Below, one piece after another: positions 8,901 to 18,176 of a DNA stretch of 64,000 nt. The DNA lies in NCBI RefSeq assembly GCF_015680405.1, contig NZ_JADLJS010000007.1:62001-126000 (forward strand), given 5' to 3'. Source of the DNA: Pseudomonas pudica. Its GTDB lineage: Bacteria > Pseudomonadota > Gammaproteobacteria > Pseudomonadales > Pseudomonadaceae. Under the pieces are notes generated by a model. It saw only the letters and a list, made by a program, of their open reading frames with translations, was not told the origin of the DNA and searched no databases. Each line of letters opens with the position of its first letter. Position 1 is the stretch's first letter. A program made the position numbers and the translations under genes.

Positions 8901-11486
8901 CAACTGCAGATACTCGAACATTTGCAGACACTGCTGGAGCAGCGCCAGGAGCTGCAAAGCAGCCTTGACGATTGGAGCGAAGCCATTTCGCCGGCAACCG
9001 ACCAGGCAGCACACGACTACGACAGCCTGCGTGACTCGATCATGCAACATTGGTACGACACTGCTCTGGACGAGAGCAGCGGGCCCACCACCGAACTGCG
9101 TATTGCCCGCGTCCCCCTTGCCGACGTGCCGCTCACCTTGCCCGCCTTTTTCAATTCACGCGTGCGCAGCCTGAGCCTGATCGACCTGCCGTCTGGGTCC
9201 TTGGCGGGTTGGGCGCAGAACGAGCGCCTGCTGCAACGCCTGCTCAGGCAGATGCCACAGATCGAGTCGCTGGAAATCAGCCGTTCGTTTGACCCCAGGG
9301 CAACGCCCTCGCCCTTCCTGTTCAGCGTGCCCACCATCACCGAGTGCCTGCCAGGGTTGCAACGACTGGTGCTCACCAACCAGAACATGACGCTCTCCGA
9401 AAGCGACCTGAACCTGCTGTCAGGGCTTCGCCAATTGAGACACCTCGACCTGAGTGGTAACCGGCTGGCGCAGAGTAACAGGCCAAGCTTCCATGAATTG
9501 ACCCTGGATTACCTGGGCCTGGACCAGATGCAACTGGCCCAATGGCCGATCGGGATTGGCAGCGACGCCCTGGCGCGCATTGCCCATCTGTCATTGCGCC
9601 ACAACAATCTCAGGTCGTTGCCCTCGTTCCTGCTTCATGAAGCAGACATGCTGACCACCCCACCGGTGATCTCGCTGGAAGGCAACAGCATCAATGAAAC
9701 CCACCTGCAGCGCTTGTTGCTGAATGACCGCATCGACACCTCGGGTATCACCACTGACCAGCCAGCAGCACTTTCCGAACAGCTCACACGCATTCGCGAT
9801 GAGCGACGGCAGATGCGCGATGCGATCGATGGCTGGGCCCAGGCATCCAGCTCGAGCAACCCATTGACCCAGGCCGCGCTGGCGGACAGGCAACGCATCG
9901 CGTCGGCGATCGGTCAATTCTGGGAACAACAGGAGCAGGGCCAGTCATACCTGCGCCTGCAACTCGAGGATGTGGCCATCGAGCATTTCCCCAGGCGACT
10001 TCCAGCATTCTTCGGCGCCCGGGTGCGTGCACTAAGCCTGACGCGGTTGCGGGGCAGCGCCTCGCAGCTCGATGAACTACTCAGCCGGTTCCCCAACATC
10101 AGCCGGTTGACCATCGATGAACACCAGGCCGCCATGCCCTCGCTGGCATCTGCCCTGGTTCGCCTTCCCCGACTTACCTACCTGGAGTTTCGCAACATGG
10201 GGCTGGAGGTCGACCAGGCCATGATGGACATTTTCGCAGGGCTGCGAAACCTGACCTCGCTGGACCTGTCGGGCAACCGTGTAGGCAACATCGACCGGGT
10301 ACCCGCATCATTGGCCAACAACCTGCAGTCACTCGCATTGACCAACATGAACCTGCAAGCCTGGCCCAGCTGGTGTGACAGCTTGCTGCCACTGGAACTT
10401 CTGGACCTGAGCTCGAACAACATCACCCAGTTGCCCGAGCACATCCTGTCGAACCTGAACAATCCCATGCCGATCTCGTCGATCGCGTTGTTCGACAACC
10501 CGCTGCCTCTTGAAACCATCCTGCGGGTACGCACCTTCTCGGACAGTCAGCACAGCTATTCCTTTGCCCTGGATATCCCCGACGACCTGATGTTCGCCGA
10601 TTCTTCAAGCGAAGGATCTCTCGACCATCCTCACTTCCCACTGCTGGGAGATGATACGCCCAGGCTGGAACACTGGATGCTGGGTAGCGAGGCGCAGAAT
10701 GCCGCATTGCAGGACTGCTGGGAGCAGCTCGAAGGCAGTGACCTATTGCGTCTGACGGGCCGCTTGCACAATGCCGCCCCATACGTTGACCCAAATACGC
10801 GAGCCACCTTCTGCGAACGGGTGCGCTTGATGCTGGTGGTGGCTGCAAGCAACGAAACCGAGCGCCTGATCATGGAGAGCATCGCCGCAGCGGCATTGCC
10901 AGACCCGATAACCGGCTCGCAGACCTGCCATGACGGAGCGCTGCAGGAGTTCAACAATATTGAACTGTACCTGATGAGCCAACGCCTGTTGGTCGACGCC
11001 GGCGATTCCCTGCAAGCATTGCGTCGTCGCCTGTTGCAGCTTTTCCGGATCGAACAGCTGGAGCTGCTGGCAAACCAACGGACCGGCTCGGGTGACCGGG
11101 TTTCGGTACGCCTGGCCTACCGCCGGGAACTGGCCGGGGAACTGGACCTGCCGATTGCCGACAGCATGCGTTTTCGAGGTGCTGCGAACCTGGCGCACGA
11201 TGAGCTATCCAGTGTGCTGGAAAAGGTCCGGAAAAGTGAACTGAGCGACGCACTGGTCGACTACATGCTGGCAAATACGGACTGGACCACGCGTCTGCGA
11301 GCCGAGTGTGCCGACCGCTTCGCCGAAATAGACGCACGTTTCCGTCTGCGGGTGCTCGAGCTGGCCAGCAAGGACCACTCGCTTCAGGACGAGTTGAACT
11401 TGCAGCAAGGCCTGCAAGATGACAAGGATCAGGAAGAGAGGGAGCTACTGCGCGAACTCACCATCAAGCAGATCAACAACAACTGA
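5961..11486 (+). CDS. Giant DUF6543/ToxA_N - LRR - NEL-type E3 ubiquitin ligase-like protein (copy 1)
   Basis: Predicted 1841-aa effector-like protein. The start at 5961 (MPTAVTAVPS) has AAGGG 7 nt upstream; the frame is open further upstream but overlaps pip antisense. Order of parts: an N-terminal region resembling the dermonecrotic-toxin N-terminal family (residues about 50-400, with TLDIGGKY near 194); a hydrophobic pair of segments at about 432-504 (NIAGFFVPGLGEAMLAV); a conserved PVETPSFIEEL linker; and two leucine-rich repeat blocks, near 1132-1227 (LRHLDLSGNRL, LSLRHNNLRSLP) and 1406-1497 (LTSLDLSGNRV, LELLDLSSNNITQLP). The C-terminal region of about 280 residues carries the Cys-x-Asp motif TCHDGALQEF with Cys1656, as in IpaH/SspH NEL ligases. 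No Sec signal is seen. A paralogue of the same architecture follows. Ligase activity, target and secretion route are inference; no secretion genes are nearby. Confidence 0.8.
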   Translation: MPTAVTAVPSAHYATIERRIPTWLKHAPPETHRAMRNWHQPPAWLAMALQQQPEVAKAWQVEHARHREHQVQVHKLFEQLPTLETYATKALTEAIKQRFRLDLDVRNTYLVDARLIETTNAVDSRQAVDRATRSLLQCALHNFDRDATAEHGMDAPASLLKRSVIVDHRRFMGTVPIINTLDIAAEDFADLCRTLDIGGKYHEQVHAIYYPAATLSLGADEAALAVYETLGRAEVSAFRQSLHFARLKGDISEALYCAALATPLDQVPSPSSPVTFSLLDLWEAELTGVVLITLQTEGHQAVALYIPEDSTTPLKEFASQQAVHDELRDRLQTDIGYLDRHLADRDKASITTRLKDRLMPLAWSARGLHERVMDPHATLYPVMRPFSHAFQGVMAFQKAQRHEKDVLFHATPTEIVDRRTTQAHRELVAGRVLTALNIAGFFVPGLGEAMLAVCLAQLAHEVYEGIDAWKNDERDTAYGYLVDVIENVAVMAALAAAARALGGSRGSESGTAPEGPETEERAGAEPEIARIPVETPSFIEELESVETADGQIRLWKPDLTPYQSSEMLPHDLVPDELGLRHHQGKRWLVLQGNQYIVSQAPTTGEYRLQHPASPRRYQPPMRHNGAGAWLHVTDKPLSWSGMTLLRRIGHLSAHFDEPTLQQIVTISGVHEDELRRTLAESRRLPALLEDTLQRFKLDETIRQLADESTRPAEFYRAYAGLSRNLAPGAEAIQRAYPKLPPAVADELAREASANELKMLDNGKVPIRLAEEVRIYQQQIRLARAREGLYLSSVPNWDSDLLIMHMLERLPGWPAQTRLRLLQRMFWPTQAHAIGTPDTYPVKTITHAQAGYIVHDQSLPSAVVKVHPSLFAALYEALPAAMASMDVTDQQALQRLVQESPLPPRPALRMLLGMQPVRPGYRSPMRLADGRLGYPLSGGGPATHGITRQRLLEAIEATGLAARTGRSADQILLALASRGRTQLQILEHLQTLLEQRQELQSSLDDWSEAISPATDQAAHDYDSLRDSIMQHWYDTALDESSGPTTELRIARVPLADVPLTLPAFFNSRVRSLSLIDLPSGSLAGWAQNERLLQRLLRQMPQIESLEISRSFDPRATPSPFLFSVPTITECLPGLQRLVLTNQNMTLSESDLNLLSGLRQLRHLDLSGNRLAQSNRPSFHELTLDYLGLDQMQLAQWPIGIGSDALARIAHLSLRHNNLRSLPSFLLHEADMLTTPPVISLEGNSINETHLQRLLLNDRIDTSGITTDQPAALSEQLTRIRDERRQMRDAIDGWAQASSSSNPLTQAALADRQRIASAIGQFWEQQEQGQSYLRLQLEDVAIEHFPRRLPAFFGARVRALSLTRLRGSASQLDELLSRFPNISRLTIDEHQAAMPSLASALVRLPRLTYLEFRNMGLEVDQAMMDIFAGLRNLTSLDLSGNRVGNIDRVPASLANNLQSLALTNMNLQAWPSWCDSLLPLELLDLSSNNITQLPEHILSNLNNPMPISSIALFDNPLPLETILRVRTFSDSQHSYSFALDIPDDLMFADSSSEGSLDHPHFPLLGDDTPRLEHWMLGSEAQNAALQDCWEQLEGSDLLRLTGRLHNAAPYVDPNTRATFCERVRLMLVVAASNETERLIMESIAAAALPDPITGSQTCHDGALQEFNNIELYLMSQRLLVDAGDSLQALRRRLLQLFRIEQLELLANQRTGSGDRVSVRLAYRRELAGELDLPIADSMRFRGAANLAHDELSSVLEKVRKSELSDALVDYMLANTDWTTRLRAECADRFAEIDARFRLRVLELASKDHSLQDELNLQQGLQDDKDQEERELLRELTIKQINNN

Positions 11487-11498
11487 CCCAAAGTAACT

Positions 11499-11528
11499 GG
11501 CGACGCGCATGACCTGCATCGCGTCGCC
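11499..11528 (+). terminator. Hairpin after first giant toxin gene (weak terminator)
   Basis: A perfect 9-bp stem, GGCGACGCG / CGCGTCGCC, with a 12-nt loop lies 12 nt after the stop of the first giant gene and is followed only by CATTTAATG, so it is a poor intrinsic terminator. A second palindrome, ATCAGCGC-CT-GCGCTGAT, lies at 11578-11595. The 265 bp between the giant genes (11487-11751) hold nothing else I recognise. The two genes may share a transcript partly attenuated here, or the second may have its own promoter. Confidence 0.45.
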
Positions 11529-11751
11529 CATTTAATGGCCGAACCTTACCACCGATATCTCGCCTTCCCCCCATTCCATCAGCGCCTGCGCTGATACGGG
11601 AGCTACCCCTTCCGAGCAACTCCGATCACTGGCCGCGAGTTTGCAAACAACTATCTAACACCTCCGGCCCCACCAAGGCGCCAAAACTTTCGCAAGCCAC
11701 AGCTCGAATGAAACCTGTGGCGACCTTGATCAGCAAGATTCGGAGATGTTC

Positions 11752-14700
11752 ATGCGAAAGCTTTCCCAAGCACCCACGGTGTCCACTCGCCACGTTGAAA
11801 TCGTCCAGGCCAAGCTTCCAGAATGGGTGAGCGACCTCTCCGCGGACGAGGCCAGCGCGTTGAAAACATTCAGCTCCTCGCTGTGGGATTGGTTCGACCG
11901 GTCCAACCGCTCTCATCCAGACATCATCAAAGAGTTGCTGCACCACTATGCTGCTTATCGCAAGAGTACGGGCCCGCTGGCGGCTACCGTCGCAACCCTC
12001 CCAACCGTTGAGGAGTACGCGGCACCACTACTGACAGCTGCGATCAAGGCACGCTTCCGTATCGACCTTGATGTTCGCACAACCTATCTGAATGACGCCC
12101 GCCTATGGTCCTCGCATGCCACGCATATCGACGTGGCGAGCTATCCGACCGATATTCGCAAGCCGGTGCTACGTACTGACTACAGAACACTGTTGACCGC
12201 AGCGTTGCAAAACTTCAGCCCTAGCGAAACTGCATTGGGTGCGCTGGATTTCGATCGGCGTATCCGGGCCAAGATCGCTACGGGTCCGTCCCATGATAAA
12301 CGCACGCTTTACGACATGGAGCCTGCACATTTCGCTGCGCTTTGCCGCGACCTCGATTTGGGACAAGGCTATCAAGACCTGATTGACTCGACGTTGGCGG
12401 ATACGCAGCAGCAGCGGACGGCAGAGCGTTCAGCATTACTTGTAGAGGCTCACATGGCGTACCTCAAAGGGGATGTGAGTGAGGTATTCTACGAGCGGAT
12501 AAAAGCGACCGCTGCCGGGCAGACGCCTGACGATGGCGCTGCCAACCTGACTGCTTACGCGCTTCGGCTCTGGGATATACCTCTTAACGGCGTGCTGGTT
12601 TTGAGCGACGATCTGGACAGCGTCGAACGCACCCTGCCCGTGGTCGTCCATATCCCCGGCGACCCGGTGGCCCCGCTGAAAGAGTATCCATCATCGACCG
12701 CTTTTACCCAAGCGCTGGTAAAACGGCTTGAACAGATGAATTACCTGGATTTCTTCCAGCGTTTCTTCCCGGCAAGGCACCGGGCCAAGTTGCGCGAAAA
12801 GGTCGTTGCCAGTATTTACCCCTATGGCTGGAGCCCGAAGTCCAACCTTTTGATACGTCAGCGCAGCACCAACCCTTCATTGCATCTACGTGCCAGCAAG
12901 CTCCCCGGGTCACCACTGGATGAAATGGTGAAGAGGAAAGTGGCCTCGGTGAAAGACGATGCCTTGTTCCATGCGGTACCCACTCGCCTGAAGAACCAAC
13001 AAGCATTTGATGAGCGCATTCATCACTATCTGGCATTGGGCCTCGGTGCCCTCAATGCAGCTGCGTTCATCGTGCCGGTCGTTGGCCAGGCGATGGCTGT
13101 GGTCAATGTCATACAACTCGCATCCGAAACCTTCGATGGCATCCAGGCCTGGTCCCGCGGTGAGCAGGAACAGGCCTGGAGCTACCTGACGGATGTGATA
13201 GAGAACATAGCCTTGATCGGCGCGCTGGGGGCGGAGGGCCAAAGCAGTGTGCCTGCCAGAGAAATCATCCCCGTGGAAACTCCTTCCTTCATTACCGAAC
13301 TGGAGCCGGTGACCTTGCCAGATGGACAGGAGCGTTTATGGAAACCAGACATGACGCCCTATGCCCACGACATCGTTCTGCCTCCTGGCCTGCAACCAGA
13401 CCAATACGGCATCTATCACTATCAGGACAAAGCATGGGTCGCCATCGAGGACAAATATTTTGCGGTCACCCACAACCGGAATGGCGCCGACTATCGAGCC
13501 CGGCACGCCACTCTGATCGGGACCTACGAGCCCAAGCTGCGTCATAACGGGTTTGGCACTTGGCAACATGAACTGGACCGCCCTCTGCAGTGGCAGGGAG
13601 CCAAGCTGGTAAAACGTCTGGGACCCGACTTCTGGCAGCTGGATGAGCAAACCGCACAGCGGCTGTTGCGCATAAGTGACACCCACGAAACCGTACTTCG
13701 CCGCGCCTTGAGCGAAAACGACCGACCGCCGGCGCTGCTGGAGGACGCCAGGCGACGCTTCGCAGCGGATGAGCAAGCTTGCCTGGCTTACCCGGCAAGC
13801 GAAGCGTCAGCCCGGGCCGAGGCGTTCGAAAACTACTATCTGGAACTGTCCAGCACGGACGACCCAGCGGCGCTAGCCTTACAGCAGCACTATCCTCGGC
13901 TGCCGACGGTCATTGCCGAAGAGCTTGGTTTTCACGCCAATGCCGAGGAGCTGAACCAGCTCGCCCAAGGCCGGGTACCTCAACGCCTTGCCGAGGAAGT
14001 CAGGGTCTATCAACAGGAGGTGCGCCTGGCTCGCGCCTATGAAAAGCTGTATCTGCAAACCCCGGCCTACAACCCGGATAGCGACAAACTGATCTTCCAC
14101 AGCCTCGCTCGGATTACCGGCTGGTCAGATCAGCTACGTCTGGAAATACGCGATCGCTGGTACGGCGGTGCATTGATCGACAGCATCGGACAACCCAATG
14201 CGCCGACCCGGAAAATCCTCGTGCGAGAGGCCCCCCTGTACCAAGCCCAAGATGACCAAGGTCTTCACCTGCATGGCGCTGACGAGCTCTATGCATCGGT
14301 ACTGCACGCGTTGCCTGACGACATGCGTACCGCACTGGGTTTCCCCGGCACTTGGCAAAGCCAGGACCTGAAAGCGGCAATAGAACACAACTTGATGCCA
14401 CGTCATGGCTTGCGCAAGCTACTGGGCATGCAACCGACACATCCTTCCCGCGTACCACCCATGCGCCTGGCTGGGGGCCGTATCGGCTATGCCTTGAGCG
14501 GCAGGGGCGCGCTAAGCGGCTTCATTGCACGGGAAACGCTGCTCGACTTGATATTGACGCTGCAGCTGGGTCCAGGCCTGGACCTGGAGCCTGAGAACAT
14601 ACTCAGGGCACTGGAAGCAAACTACGACCGCCAAAGCATTCTGGACAGGCTGCGGCAACTTCTGGACGAGCGCAGCCAGCTGGCCCTAGCCTTGGATACA

Positions 14701-17262
14701 TGGGGGGCAGGCTCGGCGCATTCATTGGACCCGCAAGCCGAAGCACCAGGTCGAGCGAGGTTGGTAGAGGCAATCTGGCAAGCATGGTTGGATACCGCAT
14801 TGGCCGACGTAATGGAGACCCCGTCTACCCTGTGGCTACAAGAGATATGGCCTACATTGTTACCTACCCAATTGCCTGCTTTCCTCACTCGGCGGATCAG
14901 GCAACTTCGCATCCAGACAACGACTCCGACGGCCAATGAGTTTGTCCGCGCTCATGAAACGATGGTCGCTTTCCTAGAACAATTCAGCGACCTGAGGGTA
15001 CTGGAGCTGACCACTGCGGACCACACTCCCAGTAATGTGAGCCTCCCCCTGCTGCCTACACTTTTCAGCCGCTTTCCCAACTTGCAAGAACTTCGCCTGA
15101 TCAACCAGAGCCTGGTGATCGGCACATGGGAGATTCAAAGACTTCGGGAGATGCCACACCTTGAAGTTCTGGACCTGTCCGGCAACCTTGTACCAGATTC
15201 CGCAAACCTTGAGCGTTTACTGCAGATGCATTTGCGTTACCTCGGCCTCGATCGTATAGCGCTACGCCAATGGCCCACCTGGATCACGCCCACCAATCTG
15301 GAAGGCGTGGGGGAACTCTCACTGAGAGAAAACAACATCACCAGTATCCCGGGTGACCTTTTCAGTCAACCCAGTCTCCATGCTGCCCGGACGCGGATCA
15401 ATCTGCATGGCAACGTTCTGACGGATCGAACCATTCGCAGGATCCTGCTTGACTGGAACCACCCGGGATACCCACTGTGGTTTGAATTGGATGTGCCGCA
15501 AGGGCTGCAAACTCAAATAGAGCATCTGCAAACCGAACGCTCCGAACTGAATGCTGTCATCAAGCAATGGACTTACGGCCAAGCTTCGTCCTCCGCACAA
15601 GCGGCGGACCGGCAGCATATAGGCGAATGCATCATGAATGCCTGGCGCCGCCAAGCCGAAGGGGACAACTTTTCAGCAATGGAGCTCAGGAATGTCGGCC
15701 TCGAACATTTTCCTGAACGATTGCCAGCATTTTTCTGCAATCGCCTGCGCAGCCTGCAGCTTGACCGAGTAACTTTCTGGCAGCCCCAGCTGGACAATTT
15801 CTTGATGCGCTTTCCTAACCTGGAGGCGCTGAGAATGCATGGTCATGTCTACCCGTTACAGGCAGTCCCGAATGCCTTGCTGCGGTTGGAACAGCTTCGA
15901 ACTGTGGTACTGGTAGACCAAGGTCTTCTGGTGGATCAGCAGGCCATGACGTTACTCGGCCAAATCCGCCAACTGGACACACTTGAACTCAGCGGCAATA
16001 CCATTGGCCAGATCACAGATCATTCAACTTTGCCGCGGCACTTGAGCATGCTGCACCTGGATAACACAGGTTTGGTCGCCTGGCCCGAATGGGTCGAATC
16101 TATGATGCCAATCAGCGTTCTGGACCTGGACCACAACCAGATCAGCACGTTGCCTGCGCATGTTCTCGAAAATCCGCGCGACGACGGCATTCATACTGAA
16201 ATTTCGCTGATGGGCAACCCGTTGAATCGGGAAACCATGATCAGTGCACATACCTCCGAGGGATATCACCGACGCTTTTCTTTCAATATGGACTTGCCGC
16301 CTGATATCGAGGCAATGTCCCCTAACGTCCACTCCGACTCCAACAGCAGCTCCGTGGCATCCAGTGGGCATGTACATTCACCGGCACCCTTGGAGCAGGA
16401 AGTACCTACCGTTGATCATTGGTTATCGACACAGGAAGGCCAGGCGAGCGCCCGGAGAACTGTCTGGGCCAGGCTGGAACAACAAGACCCCAATAACAAC
16501 CTGCTGCGCCTGGTACAGCGGTTGACACACTCTGCGCCCTATCGCAACACTACCCTGCGCCCCGAATTGGTTCAGCGCGTGTGGGCAGTGATAGAGGCTG
16601 CGGACCGTGATGATGGCCTGCGAGCCTTGTTCAACGGGATAGCACAAGATGCATTACCCCAAGCTGACGGCAACCAGACTTGTGCCGATGGCGCGCTGCT
16701 GGTGTTCGTCCAGATTGAACAACAGATACTCCTGCAAAACATCCTTGGCGGACCGCCTGAGCATTATGGCGAAAACCTGCTCCGGTGGATGCGGAGCCAG
16801 TATCGTCTTCAGGCGCTTGATGAATACGCAGGCGCTCACCTTGTCGGGCGGGACGAAGCAGAGGTACGGCTGGCGTACCGCTTGCGCCTGAGTGCCGAAC
16901 TTGACCTGCCGCTGCCCCCACAAGGCATGCTCTATGAAGGATCAGCTGACGTGGGTCAGCGCGAGCGGGAAGCCGTTGTCGAGTATGTACGCCAACGTGA
17001 AGACGGTGACGGCTGGCTCAGTTATGCGGCCGCGCAAGACCAATGGGTCCAATATCTGAGAAGTACGGATGAAGCGTACTTCCGCCAACAGAAAGAGGCC
17101 TATGAACTCAGTGTGCTCAACCTGCCTGACAGATACCCTGGCATGACCATCGAAGCACTACAACCTATGTACGAGCAGCTCAAGCTCGACTATGACTCTC
17201 TGGTGCTCAGCCGCATTTATCAGCTGACCATTCAAAAGAGACGCGAGTACTTGCACGACTGA
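11752..17262 (+). CDS. Giant DUF6543/ToxA_N - LRR - NEL-type E3 ubiquitin ligase-like protein (copy 2)
   Basis: Paralogue of the preceding gene, 1836 aa. I prefer ATG 11752 (MRKLSQAPTV) because GGAG at 11742-11745 is 6 nt away from it but touches the alternative ATG at 11746. Same order of parts: toxin-like N-terminus (LDLGQGYQDL near residue 200), hydrophobic pair near 427-496 (NAAAFIVPVVGQAMAVV), PVETPSFITEL linker, LRR blocks near 1110-1203 (LEVLDLSGNLV, LSLRENNITSIP) and 1381-1474 (LDTLELSGNTI, ISVLDLDHNQISTLP), and a C-terminal NEL-like region with TCADGALLVF, Cys1644. By eye its DNA is less GC-rich than its neighbours. The two copies are clearly homologous but well diverged, so an old tandem duplication or two separate acquisitions. 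Function is inferred from domains only. Confidence 0.8.
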   Translation: MRKLSQAPTVSTRHVEIVQAKLPEWVSDLSADEASALKTFSSSLWDWFDRSNRSHPDIIKELLHHYAAYRKSTGPLAATVATLPTVEEYAAPLLTAAIKARFRIDLDVRTTYLNDARLWSSHATHIDVASYPTDIRKPVLRTDYRTLLTAALQNFSPSETALGALDFDRRIRAKIATGPSHDKRTLYDMEPAHFAALCRDLDLGQGYQDLIDSTLADTQQQRTAERSALLVEAHMAYLKGDVSEVFYERIKATAAGQTPDDGAANLTAYALRLWDIPLNGVLVLSDDLDSVERTLPVVVHIPGDPVAPLKEYPSSTAFTQALVKRLEQMNYLDFFQRFFPARHRAKLREKVVASIYPYGWSPKSNLLIRQRSTNPSLHLRASKLPGSPLDEMVKRKVASVKDDALFHAVPTRLKNQQAFDERIHHYLALGLGALNAAAFIVPVVGQAMAVVNVIQLASETFDGIQAWSRGEQEQAWSYLTDVIENIALIGALGAEGQSSVPAREIIPVETPSFITELEPVTLPDGQERLWKPDMTPYAHDIVLPPGLQPDQYGIYHYQDKAWVAIEDKYFAVTHNRNGADYRARHATLIGTYEPKLRHNGFGTWQHELDRPLQWQGAKLVKRLGPDFWQLDEQTAQRLLRISDTHETVLRRALSENDRPPALLEDARRRFAADEQACLAYPASEASARAEAFENYYLELSSTDDPAALALQQHYPRLPTVIAEELGFHANAEELNQLAQGRVPQRLAEEVRVYQQEVRLARAYEKLYLQTPAYNPDSDKLIFHSLARITGWSDQLRLEIRDRWYGGALIDSIGQPNAPTRKILVREAPLYQAQDDQGLHLHGADELYASVLHALPDDMRTALGFPGTWQSQDLKAAIEHNLMPRHGLRKLLGMQPTHPSRVPPMRLAGGRIGYALSGRGALSGFIARETLLDLILTLQLGPGLDLEPENILRALEANYDRQSILDRLRQLLDERSQLALALDTWGAGSAHSLDPQAEAPGRARLVEAIWQAWLDTALADVMETPSTLWLQEIWPTLLPTQLPAFLTRRIRQLRIQTTTPTANEFVRAHETMVAFLEQFSDLRVLELTTADHTPSNVSLPLLPTLFSRFPNLQELRLINQSLVIGTWEIQRLREMPHLEVLDLSGNLVPDSANLERLLQMHLRYLGLDRIALRQWPTWITPTNLEGVGELSLRENNITSIPGDLFSQPSLHAARTRINLHGNVLTDRTIRRILLDWNHPGYPLWFELDVPQGLQTQIEHLQTERSELNAVIKQWTYGQASSSAQAADRQHIGECIMNAWRRQAEGDNFSAMELRNVGLEHFPERLPAFFCNRLRSLQLDRVTFWQPQLDNFLMRFPNLEALRMHGHVYPLQAVPNALLRLEQLRTVVLVDQGLLVDQQAMTLLGQIRQLDTLELSGNTIGQITDHSTLPRHLSMLHLDNTGLVAWPEWVESMMPISVLDLDHNQISTLPAHVLENPRDDGIHTEISLMGNPLNRETMISAHTSEGYHRRFSFNMDLPPDIEAMSPNVHSDSNSSSVASSGHVHSPAPLEQEVPTVDHWLSTQEGQASARRTVWARLEQQDPNNNLLRLVQRLTHSAPYRNTTLRPELVQRVWAVIEAADRDDGLRALFNGIAQDALPQADGNQTCADGALLVFVQIEQQILLQNILGGPPEHYGENLLRWMRSQYRLQALDEYAGAHLVGRDEAEVRLAYRLRLSAELDLPLPPQGMLYEGSADVGQREREAVVEYVRQREDGDGWLSYAAAQDQWVQYLRSTDEAYFRQQKEAYELSVLNLPDRYPGMTIEALQPMYEQLKLDYDSLVLSRIYQLTIQKRREYLHD

Positions 17263-17269
17263 TCGGCGC

Positions 17270-17304
17270 AAAGCCCGGCAGCATTGTAGACGCTGTCGGG
17301 CTTT
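17270..17304 (+). terminator. Rho-independent terminator between giant gene 2 and hutG
   Basis: AAAGCCCGGCAGC pairs with GCTGTCGGGCTTT (12 Watson-Crick pairs and one wobble), 9-nt loop, with A and T flanks on both sides. It can stop the rightward toxin transcript and the leftward hut transcript. Confidence 0.8.
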
Positions 17305-17362
17305 GGTAACTGCTCGCTTTCCATGCATGGCTGCTTGTCAGCTATTCCCCAGGTTGGCCGGG

Positions 17363-18166
17363 TTACCGACCATAACGCTGTTCCGCCCACGCCAGGCACG
17401 CCTGCAACAATCTCCGCAGCGCCTCCTGTGTCGGCCGTGCCAGGTCTTCGCGGTAATCGAACGGCTCGCTTTCTTCCATATACGTGCTCTGCGCCAGCTC
17501 CAGCTGCACCGCATGGATGTGATTGGCTGGGTTGCCGTAATGCCGGGTGATATGCCCGCCTTTGAAACGACCGTTGAGCACATGGCTGTAGCCCTGTGCC
17601 TGGGCACAAACACCTTGCAGGCGCTCGGCCAAATCCGGATCGCAGCTGGCGCCATTGAAGGTACCCAGGTTGAAGTCCGGCAGCTTGCCGTCGAACAGGT
17701 GCGGGATCAGCGAACGGATCGAATGGGCGTCCCACAGCAGGGCGTAGCCGAATTGCTCGCGCAGCCGCGCCAGCTCGCGACGAATCGTGTCGTGGTAGGG
17801 GCGCCAGATCTGCTCCAGATACTGCTTGCGCTCCTCGCCTGTCGGCACCAGCCCGTCCTTGAACAATGGCTCGCCATCGAACAGCGTGGCTGGGTACAGG
17901 CCAGTGGTGGCACCGGCGTACAGCGGCTTGTCGTCATCCGGGCGGTTCAGGTCGATGACGAAGCGCGAATACTCCGCGGCCACGACACTGGCGCCCATCT
18001 CACGGGCAAAGTCATACAGCCGTGGAATATGCCAGTCGGTGTCCGGCAGGCTGCGCGCCTGGTCCACCAGACCGTCTCGTACAGCCGGCGAAAGTTTCAG
18101 GCCGGCATGGGGCATGCTGATCAGCAGCGGCAGGCGCCCCTGGTGAAAACTCAGTACCTTGTCCAT
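17363..18166 (-). CDS. hutG: N-formylglutamate deformylase
   Basis: Last enzyme of the five-step histidine pathway: hydrolyses N-formyl-L-glutamate (product of HutF) to glutamate and formate. The 267-aa protein has the family pattern: SMPHAGLKLSP near residue 17, DTDWHIPRLYDFA near 42, DLNRPDDDKPLY near 72, LWDAHSIRS near 143 and GGHITRHYGNP near 208, which supply the likely metal and substrate ligands. Start ATG 18166 has GAGG at good spacing. It follows hutI after 10 bp and is the distal gene of the leftward hut operon, ended by the hairpin at 17270-17304. Confidence 0.95.
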   Translation of the reverse strand: MDKVLSFHQGRLPLLISMPHAGLKLSPAVRDGLVDQARSLPDTDWHIPRLYDFAREMGASVVAAEYSRFVIDLNRPDDDKPLYAGATTGLYPATLFDGEPLFKDGLVPTGEERKQYLEQIWRPYHDTIRRELARLREQFGYALLWDAHSIRSLIPHLFDGKLPDFNLGTFNGASCDPDLAERLQGVCAQAQGYSHVLNGRFKGGHITRHYGNPANHIHAVQLELAQSTYMEESEPFDYREDLARPTQEALRRLLQACLAWAEQRYGR

Positions 18167-18176
18167 CGTGCCTCAC

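Noticed and set aside
5961..17262. A type III secretion locus around the NEL-type genes
   Set aside because: No needle, export-apparatus or chaperone genes occur in the window; neighbours are pip and hut genes.
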